Source: Thermohalobacter berrensis (GTDB lineage: Bacteria > Bacillota > Clostridia > Tissierellales > Thermohalobacteraceae). Taken from it: a stretch of 64,000 nt of DNA. The stretch spans positions 1 to 64,000 of the forward strand of contig NZ_MCIB01000023.1 of the NCBI RefSeq assembly GCF_003609645.1. The letters run 5' to 3'. The notes beneath the pieces are model-generated. The model did not search any database. It was not told where the DNA came from and saw nothing but the letters and a program-made list of their open reading frames with translations. The translations under genes were made by a program, and so were the position numbers. Below are positions 52,493 to 60,534 of this stretch, one piece after another (within the stretch, counting starts at the first letter, position 1; every line of letters begins with the position of its first letter).

Positions 52493-53893
52493 ATGGTAAA
52501 GACAAAGATTTTTAAAGATAAATACTTTTGGATAATTACTATTTTAGTTACTTGTATAACTTTTCTTCATTATTCAACTATTATGTCAAAGTGGGAATTA
52601 CATGTTTTTTACAGAAGGCTTTATTATATTCCCATAATCCTTTCTGCATTTAAGTATAGATTAAAGGGGGGACTAGTAACTTCCATATTAGTAGGTATAT
52701 TATATGCTCCACATCTAATTTTTTATGGTAATAATTTAAATATAGGGTCAATAAATCAATATCTTGAGATTATACTTTTTATATCAATTGGCGCAATAAC
52801 TGGAAGGTTAGTAGAGCTAGACTATAAAAAGCAAAAACTTCTTGAAAGAAAGGTGGTTGAAATTACTAGGTTACAGAACTATACAAGAAATATTGTTGAC
52901 AGTATAAAGAGTGGAGTGATATCACTAGACAATAACCTATATATAACATCTATTAATAGAGAAGGTAAAAGGATACTGGATTTAGATGAAAACCACAAAA
53001 TAAAAATATCTAATATTTTAAAAGATGGAAAAATTATTGATATTTTAGAACAAGTGAAACTGCAAAAGAAACCTATTACTAATATTCACCTTAATCCTGA
53101 AATAAATGGAACTACTTTATATCTTGAACTAAAAGTTTTCCCATTGTTTGATATAATAGGAAGGGTTAAGGGGTTGGTAATGGTTATAGAGGATAAATCA
53201 GAAGAAAAGTATCTTGAGGCTCAAGCCCTTAGGGCAGATAGGCTTGCTGCAGTGGGAGAACTGGCTTCAGGGGTAGCCCATGAAATAAGGAATCCATTAG
53301 GTATAATAAAGACGACAAGTCAAGTTCTTAAAGAAGAAACCGATGATAATGATTTAAAAGAAGGTTTAGACATTATAGAAAAGGAAATAGATAGGGCAAA
53401 TAGGGTAATTAAAAGCTTATTAGATTTTGCCAAACCTAAAAAAAGTGTAAAAGAAGACACATCCTTAAATGAAATTATTGAAGAAGTAGTCCTTATAATT
53501 AACAAGTATTCTAAAAAACAAGATGTTTCGATAAAAACGAATTTAGAAAGAGATATTATATTGTATATAGATAAAGAGAAAATGAAACAAGTATTTATAA
53601 ATATTATTTTAAACTCAATACAGGCAATGCCTAGGGGAGGATTAATCACTATAAGTTCAGAAATTTTAGATGGTTGGGTAAATATAAAGTTTGTTGATAC
53701 AGGAAAGGGAATACCTAAAGAACATCTCCAAAAGATATTCAACCCATTTTTTACTACTAAGAAAGAAGGAACTGGTTTAGGTTTATCAATAAGCAATAGA
53801 ATAATTGAAGATCATAAAGGGTATATAACAGTTGATAGCACTAAAGGAAAGGGGACAATTGTAGATATATATTTACCTATTAAAAAGAGGTGA
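52493..53893 (+). CDS. Sensor histidine kinase, NtrB/AtoS type
   Basis: This 466-residue kinase has an N-terminal membrane region of about four helices (residues 12-105), a PAS domain (about 125-235; NIVDSIKSGVISLDNNLYIT), the HisKA box LASGVAHEIRNPLGIIKTTS with His263, and an HATPase_c domain (NIILNSIQAMPRGG, DTGKGIP, TTKKEGTGLGLSIS). ATG 52493 is used since AGGTGA precedes it; GTG 52484 would have no spacing. It lies 5 bases upstream of the NtrC-type regulator it presumably phosphorylates. Confidence 0.9.
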   Translation: MVKTKIFKDKYFWIITILVTCITFLHYSTIMSKWELHVFYRRLYYIPIILSAFKYRLKGGLVTSILVGILYAPHLIFYGNNLNIGSINQYLEIILFISIGAITGRLVELDYKKQKLLERKVVEITRLQNYTRNIVDSIKSGVISLDNNLYITSINREGKRILDLDENHKIKISNILKDGKIIDILEQVKLQKKPITNIHLNPEINGTTLYLELKVFPLFDIIGRVKGLVMVIEDKSEEKYLEAQALRADRLAAVGELASGVAHEIRNPLGIIKTTSQVLKEETDDNDLKEGLDIIEKEIDRANRVIKSLLDFAKPKKSVKEDTSLNEIIEEVVLIINKYSKKQDVSIKTNLERDIILYIDKEKMKQVFINIILNSIQAMPRGGLITISSEILDGWVNIKFVDTGKGIPKEHLQKIFNPFFTTKKEGTGLGLSISNRIIEDHKGYITVDSTKGKGTIVDIYLPIKKR

Positions 53894-53898
53894 ACTAA

Positions 53899-55257
53899 AT
53901 GGCAGGAAAGATTTTAATAGCAGATGATGAAAAAAATATGTTGTGGGCATTAAAGAAGGCTTTAAGAAAAGTAGGTTATGACATTATTACGGCTGAAAAT
54001 GGATTAGAGGCTGTTAATATTTTTTTAGAAGAAGGCCCAGATCTTGTTTTATTAGATTTAAAGATGCCCAAAATGAATGGAATAGAAGTATTAAGAAAAA
54101 TAAAGAAAGAAAATCCTGATACTCCAGTAATAATGATTACAGCCCATGGTACAGCAGAAAGTGCAGTAGAAGCTATGAAGATAGGGGCCTTAGACTATAT
54201 TTCAAAGCCCTTTGATATTGAAGAATTAAAGGTAGTAATAAGAAAAGCCCTTAAATATAAGAACTTAAACGACGAGGTAAAGTATTTAAAAGATAAGCTT
54301 AAAGAAAAAACAGGATATATAAAATATAAAAGTAGTAAAATGGAAGAGGTCTTAGATATAGTTTCAAGGGTTGCTCTAACAAATTCTACTGTTTTAATAT
54401 TAGGTGAAAGTGGGACAGGAAAGGAGCTTATAGCTGATGCAATCCATGATAATAGTAATAGAAAGGATGGGCCTTTAATAAAGATAAATTGTGCTGCTCT
54501 TCCGGAAAACCTATTAGAAAGTGAATTGTTTGGATATGAAAAAGGAGCATTTACAGGAGCAACTAAGAGTAAACCTGGAAAGTTTGAAATGGCCCATAAT
54601 GGCACAATATTTTTAGATGAAATAGGGGAAATAAGCCCTTCTATGCAAGTAAAATTGTTAAGGGTTATTCAGGAAAAGGAATTTGAAAGAATAGGTAGTA
54701 CCGATACTATAAAAGTAGATATTAGAATAATAGCAGCAACAAATAGAGATTTAAAGAAAATGGTGGAAGAAGGGAAATTTAGAGAGGATTTATACTATAG
54801 ATTAAATGTTATTCCTATATATATACCTCCACTAAGGGAAAGGAAAGAAGATATCCCCATTTTAGTTAATCATTTTATTGAAAAGTACTGTAAGCAAATG
54901 GGGAAGACTAAGATGAGTATTAGCCCTAGGGCTTTAGATAAATTAAAGAATTATGAATGGAAGGGAAATGTAAGGGAACTACAGAATGTCATTGAAAGGT
55001 GCGTTATATTATCTACAGAAGATGAAATCAAAGAGGATATGTTCCCTGAGGAAATAAGAAAAACATCAGCTACTTCATTAGAAAATTTTATATTACCAGA
55101 TGAGGGAATTTCACTAGAAGAAGTTGAAAAAAGTTTAATTTTACAGGCATTAAAGAAAACAAACTATAATCAAACTAAAGCAGCTAAAATGCTAGGAATA
55201 ACTAGACATACCTTACTTTATAGAATGGACAAATATGGAATAAAAAAGACTAATTAA
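53899..55257 (+). CDS. Sigma-54-dependent response regulator, NtrC/AtoC family
   Basis: This 452-residue activator has a receiver domain (ILIADDEKNM; phospho-acceptor Asp53 in VLLDLKMPK; DYISKPFD), an AAA+ domain with Walker A GESGTGKE (169-176), the sigma-54-contacting loop GAFTGA (216-221), FLDEIGE, and the arginine-finger region REDLYYRLNVI, and a Fis-type HTH (NYNQTKAAKMLGITRHTLLY). All parts needed for activation of sigma-54 RNA polymerase are present. It forms a two-gene operon with the kinase. A perfect sigma-54 promoter 350 bases downstream, at 55606, is the obvious candidate target. Confidence 0.95.
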   Translation: MAGKILIADDEKNMLWALKKALRKVGYDIITAENGLEAVNIFLEEGPDLVLLDLKMPKMNGIEVLRKIKKENPDTPVIMITAHGTAESAVEAMKIGALDYISKPFDIEELKVVIRKALKYKNLNDEVKYLKDKLKEKTGYIKYKSSKMEEVLDIVSRVALTNSTVLILGESGTGKELIADAIHDNSNRKDGPLIKINCAALPENLLESELFGYEKGAFTGATKSKPGKFEMAHNGTIFLDEIGEISPSMQVKLLRVIQEKEFERIGSTDTIKVDIRIIAATNRDLKKMVEEGKFREDLYYRLNVIPIYIPPLRERKEDIPILVNHFIEKYCKQMGKTKMSISPRALDKLKNYEWKGNVRELQNVIERCVILSTEDEIKEDMFPEEIRKTSATSLENFILPDEGISLEEVEKSLILQALKKTNYNQTKAAKMLGITRHTLLYRMDKYGIKKTN

Positions 55258-55276
55258 AAATTACAATGCAGTGATT

Positions 55277-55306
55277 AAAGGTGTTCCTTTTGGAACACCT
55301 TTTTTG
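55277..55306 (+). terminator. Terminator of the two-component operon
   Basis: AAAGGTGTTCC and GGAACACCTTT pair around TTTT, then a T-run. Confidence 0.9.
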
Positions 55307-55374
55307 TATGAAAAGAAACATTAAATGAATTAACTGTGTGATATCCTACAATGTGAATTTATAAATGGAAATAA

Positions 55375-55518
55375 TAGGTGAAAAACCGGGACGGTTCTCT
55401 TTTTCAGTTTTGGAAATAACTGGTGAAAAATAGAACCGTCCCGGTTTGCATACAGTTTTGGAAATAACTGGTGAAAAATAGAACCGTCCCGGTTTGCATA
55501 AGTTGGGAAAAATGTCGA
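55375..55518. repeat. GGGACGG hairpin repeat, copy R6, with an exact 48-base tandem duplication
   Basis: The core lies at 55388-55442. The 48-base unit beginning CAGTTTTGGAAATAACTGG at 55405-55452 is repeated exactly at 55453-55500, adding a second AGAACCGTCCC half. The right flank GTTTGCATAAGTTGGGAAAA then ATGTCGAA follows. Short frames on the minus strand across this block are repeat artefacts. Confidence 0.9.
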
Positions 55519-55605
55519 ATAAGTTGGCAGATGTGTTGAATCTATCACATGTGGACATATGTTTGTAATAACTCATCTAGAGAAATTGTTAAGCATTTTA
55601 GTAAG

Positions 55606-55622
55606 TTGGCATGTTATTTGCA
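55606..55622 (+). promoter_or_regulatory. Sigma-54 (-24/-12) promoter
   Basis: TTGGCATGTTATTTGCA matches TGGCAYG-N4-TTGCA, with GG and GC separated by exactly 10 bases as required. It lies 39 bases upstream of a small gene with a good ribosome-binding site. A weaker TTGGCAG-N5-TTGAA at about 55523 and the palindrome CACATGTG (55546-55553), a possible activator site, lie just upstream. Confidence 0.85.
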
Positions 55623-55661
55623 ATTATAAATTTATAGAAAATGAATCTAGGAGGGTTTTAT

Positions 55662-55784
55662 ATGAAAAAGTGGTTTCAAAAACTATTAAAAAAGATAGAA
55701 AAAGCTAATAAAAAGAATTTTGGTTCAGGTAGAATGGATTGCTGTGACTTAAATAAACATCATACTAATAACAGTAAAAAATAG
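55662..55784 (+). CDS. Small Cys-Cys (LDCC-type) putative metal-binding protein
   Basis: A 40-residue protein, MKKWFQKLLKKIEKANKKNF then GSGRMDCCDLNKHHTNNSKK, starts at ATG behind TAGGAGGG. It has a basic amphipathic helix (1-19), then G-S-G-R and the motif MDCCDLN, and a His-His pair. I recall short clostridial proteins with an LDCC motif annotated as putative metal-binding; the Met here replaces Leu. It is the first gene after the sigma-54 promoter and has its own terminator, so it is likely strongly and conditionally expressed. Confidence 0.75.
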   Translation: MKKWFQKLLKKIEKANKKNFGSGRMDCCDLNKHHTNNSKK

Positions 55785-55812
55785 AAGTCCAGTTTTATAT
55801 CTGGACTTTTAC
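55785..55812 (+). terminator. Terminator of the small Cys-Cys gene
   Basis: AAGTCCAG and CTGGACTT pair around an 8-base loop, followed by TTA. Confidence 0.75.
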
Positions 55813-55852
55813 ACTAAATACATTTAGACCTTCTATTAAGGAAGTGTATATT

Positions 55853-56130
55853 ATGATGTTTTTTTATATTTAATTCTGATTATTATAATTTTTTTTCTGT
55901 GTAAAAGGGATAAAAAAATTTCTTATAAAGAAAAGTGTTCCAATTGTTATACATTAGTTAGTCAAGATGAACTATATTGTCCCTTTTGTAATGAGCAACT
56001 GAAGAAAAAATGTCAAAGGTGTAATAAATTAATAGAAATAGATTGGAGATACTGTCCATTTTGTGGGGAATTTAAAGAAATTGTTAATTATAAATATGAA
56101 GGTAATAAAAACTTTGTTAAAAGATTTTAG
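55853..56130 (+). pseudogene. Membrane-anchored double zinc-ribbon protein, frameshifted in a T7 tract
   Basis: ATG 55853 lies 8 bases after AAGGAAG, but the frame stops after six codons. Adding one T to the run of seven Ts at 55859-55865 joins it to an open frame of about 90 residues: a hydrophobic helix (LILIIIIFFLCK), then KCSNCYTLVSQDELYCPFCN and KCQRCNKLIEIDWRYCPFCG, two CX2C...CX2C zinc ribbons. The downstream frame has no start of its own. It may be a homopolymer sequencing error, phase variation by slippage, or a true loss. Confidence 0.65.
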
Positions 56131-56158
56131 TTAATACAAAAATAAGGGAGATGAAAGA

Positions 56159-56518
56159 ATGAGAAAAAAAGTAAGTATAATTGTTTTAGTATGTACTATA
56201 ACATTACTATTTTCAGGTTTAGTTATAGCTAAAAGTTTGGATAATAATGAAGAGGTATTGCCTGTAGGAATTAACAAAAGGTTAGAAAAAATTGAAGATG
56301 AAAAAATAAAAGAAATGGTAGAAGAATGTGTAAATTTGGGTAACCAAAATGGAGAAGAAGGAGTTAAAAATATGTATGATATGCATAATTCAATGAAGGA
56401 CCCTGGAGCTATAAACAAAATGATAACTTTCATGCAAAAATTTGGATATGACAATATGATAGAAGTACATGAAAAAATGCATCCAAAATATCATGATAAT
56501 TTAGATGGGTGTCACTAG
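56159..56518 (+). CDS. Secreted Met/His-rich small protein
   Basis: This 119-residue protein has a signal peptide (about 1-24, IITLLFSGLVIA-type core) and a helical mature part. Toward the C-terminus it is rich in Met and His: MYDMHNSMKDP, FMQKFGYDNMIEVHEKMHPK and a final YHDNLDGCH. Such clusters can bind copper or other soft metals, but no known family is recognised. The start follows AGGGAGATG. A terminator follows. Confidence 0.7.
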   Translation: MRKKVSIIVLVCTITLLFSGLVIAKSLDNNEEVLPVGINKRLEKIEDEKIKEMVEECVNLGNQNGEEGVKNMYDMHNSMKDPGAINKMITFMQKFGYDNMIEVHEKMHPKYHDNLDGCH

Positions 56519-56522
56519 AAGG

Positions 56523-56552
56523 AAAACCCCTGTGTTAGCAACAGGGGTTTTA
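56523..56552 (+). terminator. Terminator
   Basis: AAAACCCCTGT and ACAGGGGTTTT pair around a 7-base loop, then a T/A-rich tail. Confidence 0.85.
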
Positions 56553-56634
56553 AAAGTTTAATTAAACCGAGTGGTTAATTAACTATTTGTTACATTAACT
56601 AAATTTTAAACAATATTAGAAAGGAGAAAATTAA

Positions 56635-56757
56635 GTAAAAGTACTGTCTAATATAGGTGGAATTTCAGTTTATTTATTTGGGGTTTTTATATCTCTAGCA
56701 ATGATTGCAGGCTATATTGTATTAATAAAAGAAGTAGATTTTTCAAAAATAAAATAA
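56635..56757 (+). CDS. Single-helix membrane microprotein with a GTA codon at the start position
   Basis: A 40-codon frame, (V)KVLSNIGGISVYLFGVFIS then LAMIAGYIVLIKEVDFSKIK, encodes one clear membrane helix and ends just before a strong terminator. AAGGAG (56621-56626) is exactly 8 bases upstream of the first codon, which is GTA, and a stop codon precedes it directly. No ATG/GTG/TTG exists before codon 22. Either GTA is used for initiation, or a GTG start was mutated and the gene is dead. Confidence 0.5.
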   Translation, partial: VKVLSNIGGISVYLFGVFISLAMIAGYIVLIKEVDFSKIK

Positions 56758-56763
56758 CCTATA

Positions 56764-56799
56764 TAAAAAAAGAATGTCGATTTAGGCATTCTTTTTTTA
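56764..56799 (+). terminator. Terminator of the microprotein gene
   Basis: AAAAAAGAATG and CATTCTTTTTT pair around a 10-base loop; a T-run of eight follows. Confidence 0.85.
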
Positions 56800-56889
56800 T
56801 TTTTAAGTCCATAAGTCGTAATATTATGAAAAAGCATTATATAAATATAGTATCAAATAACTAGATTAATTTTCTAAAGGAGTGATATA

Positions 56890-57582
56890 TTGGAGCAATA
56901 TATTCACATTATAAAAAATATTATTGATGTTAACTCTCCCTTTAATTTTGTCTTAGCTTTTGGAATAGGTTTTATATCTTCAATTAATCCACATATGCTT
57001 TCAATGGTACCAATGTTCATAGGATATATTGTACAAGAAAATATACAAGATAGAAGAAAATTATTACTGAAGACAGCTGGATTTTCTATTTTTTTTGCTA
57101 TAATACTTACTATTTTAGGTTTAATAATGTATGTAGTCGGACATTCTTTACATATTTTAATGAAGTTATCATATATAGTAGCTTCAATCATTTATATTAT
57201 TTTAGGTTTTAAATTATTAGGAATTAGATTGTTTAAAAATAGAAAATTAATAGAAATATATTTTATAGGTGGATATAAAAAGAGAAAAATTTTTTCCCCG
57301 GTATATATTTTGTTTACTTTAGTATTTACTCCATGTAGCTTACCATTTATTATTTCTATTTTGACAATAACCTTGTTTAAAAATAGTATTATATATAGCC
57401 TTCTAACTATTTTTTTATTTGGTATTGGACATAGCTTAATATTTATCATTGCAGGTGTTTCTTCAACTTTATTTACAAAAATTCAGAACAAAAGTATTAT
57501 TGGTTTTTATCTAAAAAAAGTTTTCGGTGCTATTCTTTTAGTTTTAGCATTAGTAATGTTAACTTTAGGTTCTAATCATTAA
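56890..57582 (+). CDS. CcdA/DsbD-like membrane protein with a His in place of the first redox Cys
   Basis: This 230-residue, six-helix protein shows the CcdA pseudo-symmetry: GFISSINPHMLSMVPMFIGY in helix 1 (normally SPCxLPLIPGYLGY) and LVFTPCSLPFIISIL in helix 4. CcdA passes electrons across the membrane with one Cys in each motif. Here the second Cys is kept but the first is His, so normal dithiol transfer is not possible; metal or other cation transport, as proposed for some CcdA-like proteins, is an alternative. The start is TTG behind AAAGGAG. Confidence 0.75.
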   Translation: MEQYIHIIKNIIDVNSPFNFVLAFGIGFISSINPHMLSMVPMFIGYIVQENIQDRRKLLLKTAGFSIFFAIILTILGLIMYVVGHSLHILMKLSYIVASIIYIILGFKLLGIRLFKNRKLIEIYFIGGYKKRKIFSPVYILFTLVFTPCSLPFIISILTITLFKNSIIYSLLTIFLFGIGHSLIFIIAGVSSTLFTKIQNKSIIGFYLKKVFGAILLVLALVMLTLGSNH

Positions 57583-57865
57583 TAAGAGTAGGGGATTTAT
57601 GCCCTGTGTGTACCATATATATTTAAGTAGTAATCATTTACAATATATGAATTGGTCTAATATTTAAAATGAATCAAAAAACTCCTAAAAATAAAGTATA
57701 TTATTAGCTTTTTTTGTATAATTAAATCTTATATAGCATAACAAATATAAATGTCTAAAATTATTGGAAAGATATAATAAAAAATATAAAATATAACCAG
57801 TAAGATAGTAATTATAAATTTTGTAACCTTTAACTTCTATTATAGTTCCATTGGAGGGGAATTAT

Positions 57866-58309
57866 TTGAAAAATTTTATTAAAAATGTAGTTGTAGTGGC
57901 AGTTGTAGCTTTTATACTTCAGCTTATCTGGGAATATGTACAGTGTGATATATTCTATACGATGGATGAATCAACTAACCATACAAGGTTAATGTTTAGT
58001 GCTACATTTGGAGACATGATGATGAGTGTAGTTTTATATGGATTATTGGCTTTTGTAAATAAAGATGTTAATTGGATTTTGAAAAAGTGGAATAGACATG
58101 ACTATATAATTACTACATTATATGCTTTGTTTTTAAGTTTCTATTTTGAAATAAGTGCACTATATAATAATAGGTGGGGATATAATGAGGAAACAATGCC
58201 ACTATTCCCCAACACAAATATTGCATTAGTACCTGTTATTCAGCTTATAGTACTCTTTCCTATAATTTTTATAATTAGTAGAAAAATACTAAGGCGGTTA
58301 AACAAGTAA
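57866..58309 (+). CDS. Hypothetical four-helix membrane protein
   Basis: This 147-residue protein has four membrane helices (about 4-24, 48-66, 80-98, 118-140). There are conserved-looking loops WEYVQCDIFYTMDE between helices 1 and 2 and RWGYNEETMPLFP before helix 4. The second pattern, a polar R-W-G-Y loop, recurs in small membrane proteins of unknown function. TTG 57866 follows GGAGGGG. The 283 bases before it hold no recognisable gene. Confidence 0.65.
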   Translation: MKNFIKNVVVVAVVAFILQLIWEYVQCDIFYTMDESTNHTRLMFSATFGDMMMSVVLYGLLAFVNKDVNWILKKWNRHDYIITTLYALFLSFYFEISALYNNRWGYNEETMPLFPNTNIALVPVIQLIVLFPIIFIISRKILRRLNK

Positions 58310-58329
58310 AAACATATAATTTTTAAGAG

Positions 58330-58372
58330 AAAATGGACAGGAGGATTAAAATACCTCTCTGTCCATTTTTTA
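58330..58372 (+). terminator. Terminator
   Basis: AAATGGACAG and CTGTCCATTT pair, extended by AGG/CCT after a one- to two-base bulge, and followed by TTTATTTTATTT. Confidence 0.85.
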
Positions 58373-58488
58373 TTTTATTTATATATTGATTTATTTATAG
58401 ATTTATCAATACTATAGTTTAGAGATTTTAGAAAATGTAAAGGCAAGCTTAATATCAAAAAAAATGAATAATTAAATAGAATCTAAGT

Positions 58489-59424
58489 TTAAGTATACAT
58501 TATCATACTTATTATTAAAATAAATCCAAATATTAAGTGTAATTTATTTGTTATTGGGACAAGTCCCTTTTTTGCCTCTTTTATCTTTCTATAGCTTTTT
58601 ACTGCAAGTGGTATTGTTATAAAGGTTGTAAGTGAAATTATTGGAAGCATTGATAATATTACATATATAGCAACTAGTAAGTATGACAAAATTATAAGGC
58701 TAAGATAGAGTTTTTTTCCATTGATAAAACCAATTCTTACTGTAAGGGTTTTTATATTAAGCCTTTTATCTCTTTCATAATCCCTTAACTCATTACTTAG
58801 CATTAATACAGGTATTAAAAGACTTACTGGCATTCCTAAAAGTATTGGTCTTAAAGAAAAACTATCTGAAAAAACAACATAACTACCATATACCATCAAA
58901 GGTCCCATTAAAATAAAAGATAATACAGTTCCTAGGCCCCTTCTTTTATAAACAATAGGCTCACCTGTGTAGGAATAGCCTCCTATAATTCCCATAATAC
59001 CTATTAATAATAATTTTCTACTTGATATATAAACTAGATAAATCCCTATAAGTGCAGTTAATCCAAAGCATGCTATTCCTAATAAAAATATAAATATGTC
59101 AAATCTTGTTCGCATTTTGCCTAAAAATTTATATTTTACATTACTTTGTTCTCTATACTTGTATTCACATTCAAAGAAGTCATTAATTAAGTTTGTGGCA
59201 GTTTGAACTAGAATTCCAGCAATAGTAACTAAAAAAATCTTCCATAAATCCATTGTAACTGAACCAGTTTTAAACAAATATCCATCCATATGTGCTATAA
59301 TAATTCCTAAGGTTGTTGAATAAATAGCTAAGGTTAAAGATAGAGGTCGGGTTGCTATAAAAACATCTTTAATATTTTTTTTATTTATTAAATTTTTAAC
59401 TTGTGATTTTGTAATTATGGCCAT
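58489..59424 (-). CDS. UbiA/MenA-type prenyltransferase
   Basis: This 311-residue protein has eight or nine membrane helices and the UbiA family signatures. The N-terminus has TRPLSLTLAIYSTTLGIIIA. The first Asp motif is degenerate, NLINDFFECEYKYRE (usual NDYYDxxxGxD), and the second is NELRDYERDKRLNIKTLTVR, with a typical DYxxD pair. It resembles 1,4-dihydroxy-2-naphthoate prenyltransferase (MenA), which attaches the isoprenoid tail in menaquinone synthesis, but no other men or mqn gene is nearby. The Asp-to-Glu changes in motif 1 leave the substrate open. It is divergent from an ABC transporter operon. Confidence 0.82.
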   Translation of the reverse strand: MAIITKSQVKNLINKKNIKDVFIATRPLSLTLAIYSTTLGIIIAHMDGYLFKTGSVTMDLWKIFLVTIAGILVQTATNLINDFFECEYKYREQSNVKYKFLGKMRTRFDIFIFLLGIACFGLTALIGIYLVYISSRKLLLIGIMGIIGGYSYTGEPIVYKRRGLGTVLSFILMGPLMVYGSYVVFSDSFSLRPILLGMPVSLLIPVLMLSNELRDYERDKRLNIKTLTVRIGFINGKKLYLSLIILSYLLVAIYVILSMLPIISLTTFITIPLAVKSYRKIKEAKKGLVPITNKLHLIFGFILIISMIMYT

Positions 59425-59501
59425 GTTTACCCTCCGAAATTAAATTTTATGTCGGTTTATAGATAAATTTTTTCATAAATAGATATTCATGTCAAGAAGC
59501 A

Positions 59502-59571
59502 CTATAGAATATTTACAGTAATTAGTACAACATTCTATAGATTGACAAAAAATACTAAAACCATATAAAAT
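59502..59571 (+). promoter_or_regulatory. Promoter of the ABC operon with an upstream inverted repeat
   Basis: TTGACA (59543-59548), 17 bases, TAAAAT (59566-59571). Directly upstream, CTATAGAAT (59502-59510) and ATTCTATAG (59532-59540) form a perfect 9-bp inverted repeat, 21 bases apart. This is a candidate operator in the divergent region. Confidence 0.65.
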
Positions 59572-59625
59572 ATTGTTAGTCTTATTTTGGAAAATTTTTA
59601 ACAAAACTAAAAGGGGATGATCTAT

Positions 59626-60534
59626 ATGAAGAAAGCATTAAAAAGACTTTCTATTTTATTCTTACTAGTATCATTATTGGCAGGATGTGCTACAAATCAA
59701 GCATCAGAAAAGGAATTAAATTTAAAGATTGGATTAATGCCTGCCGTTGATTCTGCACCAATATTTTTAGCCCAAGAGAAGGGTTATTTTGAGGAAGAAG
59801 GATTAAATGTTGATATACAAGTTTTTAATAATGCGGTTAATAGGCAAACAGCCCTTCAAGCTGGGGAATTAGATGGTGCTATGACAGACCTTATATCTTT
59901 TATTAATAATATTAATAATGGTTTTGATGTTAAGGTTGTATCTAGTACAGATGGAAGCTTTCCTATTTTAGCAAATGAAGGATATGAAAAGAAAGATGTT
60001 AAAAAGGTAGGACTTATGGAAATAAGTGTTTCTAATTATTTAACTGATGAGTTTATAGGAGATAAGTATGAAATAGAAAAGATTTTTATTCCAAAGATTC
60101 CTGCAAGGCTAGAAATGGTTAAAAAGGGTAAACTTGATATGGCTGTAATTCCAGAACCTTTAGCATCAATGGGAGAATTAGATGGATTAAAGAAACTAGT
60201 TTTTGAAAGTAAAGACGGTTACACACCAGATGCTATGATTTTTACAGGAAAGGCTATTTCTGAAAAACAAGAGGCAATTAAAAGGTTTTATAAAGCATAT
60301 AACAAGGCTGTAGAAGATATTGCAAAGGATGATTCAGTGGCAAGGGAAGTATTAATAAATAAACTAAATTTAAAGCCAGTAATTAAAGATAAGATTGTTT
60401 TACCTGACTATAAAAAGGCAAGGGTTCCAAGTAAGGAGTATATGGAAAAGGTAATTAATTGGGTTGAAAAGGTTCAAGAAATTGAGGTAAAAGTAAGCTA
60501 TGAAGATATGATTGAGAGGAAGCTGGTTGAATAA
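59626..60534 (+). CDS. ABC transporter substrate-binding lipoprotein (NMT1/THI5-SsuA-like)
   Basis: This 302-residue lipoprotein (SLLAGC lipobox) belongs to the NMT1/SsuA-type binding proteins: [50 protein letters not shown]. Family ligands are thiamine-precursor pyrimidines, alkanesulfonates, riboflavin or nitrate. Nothing in this window decides between them, and no riboswitch is seen upstream. ATG 59626 is chosen for the spacing to AAGGGG. The stop overlaps the next start (TAATG). Confidence 0.88.
   Translation: MKKALKRLSILFLLVSLLAGCATNQASEKELNLKIGLMPAVDSAPIFLAQEKGYFEEEGLNVDIQVFNNAVNRQTALQAGELDGAMTDLISFINNINNGFDVKVVSSTDGSFPILANEGYEKKDVKKVGLMEISVSNYLTDEFIGDKYEIEKIFIPKIPARLEMVKKGKLDMAVIPEPLASMGELDGLKKLVFESKDGYTPDAMIFTGKAISEKQEAIKRFYKAYNKAVEDIAKDDSVAREVLINKLNLKPVIKDKIVLPDYKKARVPSKEYMEKVINWVEKVQEIEVKVSYEDMIERKLVE

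Noticed and set aside
55388-55500. CRISPR-like short repeats
   Set aside because: There are only two adjacent 48-base units with no spacers; it is a tandem duplication in a hairpin repeat.
55330-55576. Minus-strand open frames containing repeated Cys/Phe-rich blocks
   Set aside because: The repeated blocks are translations of the GGGACGG repeat and its 48-base tandem duplication, not a protein repeat.
59425-59625. TPP or FMN riboswitch ahead of the NMT1-type ABC operon
   Set aside because: No CTGAGA / ACCTGA-type TPP core or FMN-box pattern is visible; the space is filled by an inverted repeat and a promoter.
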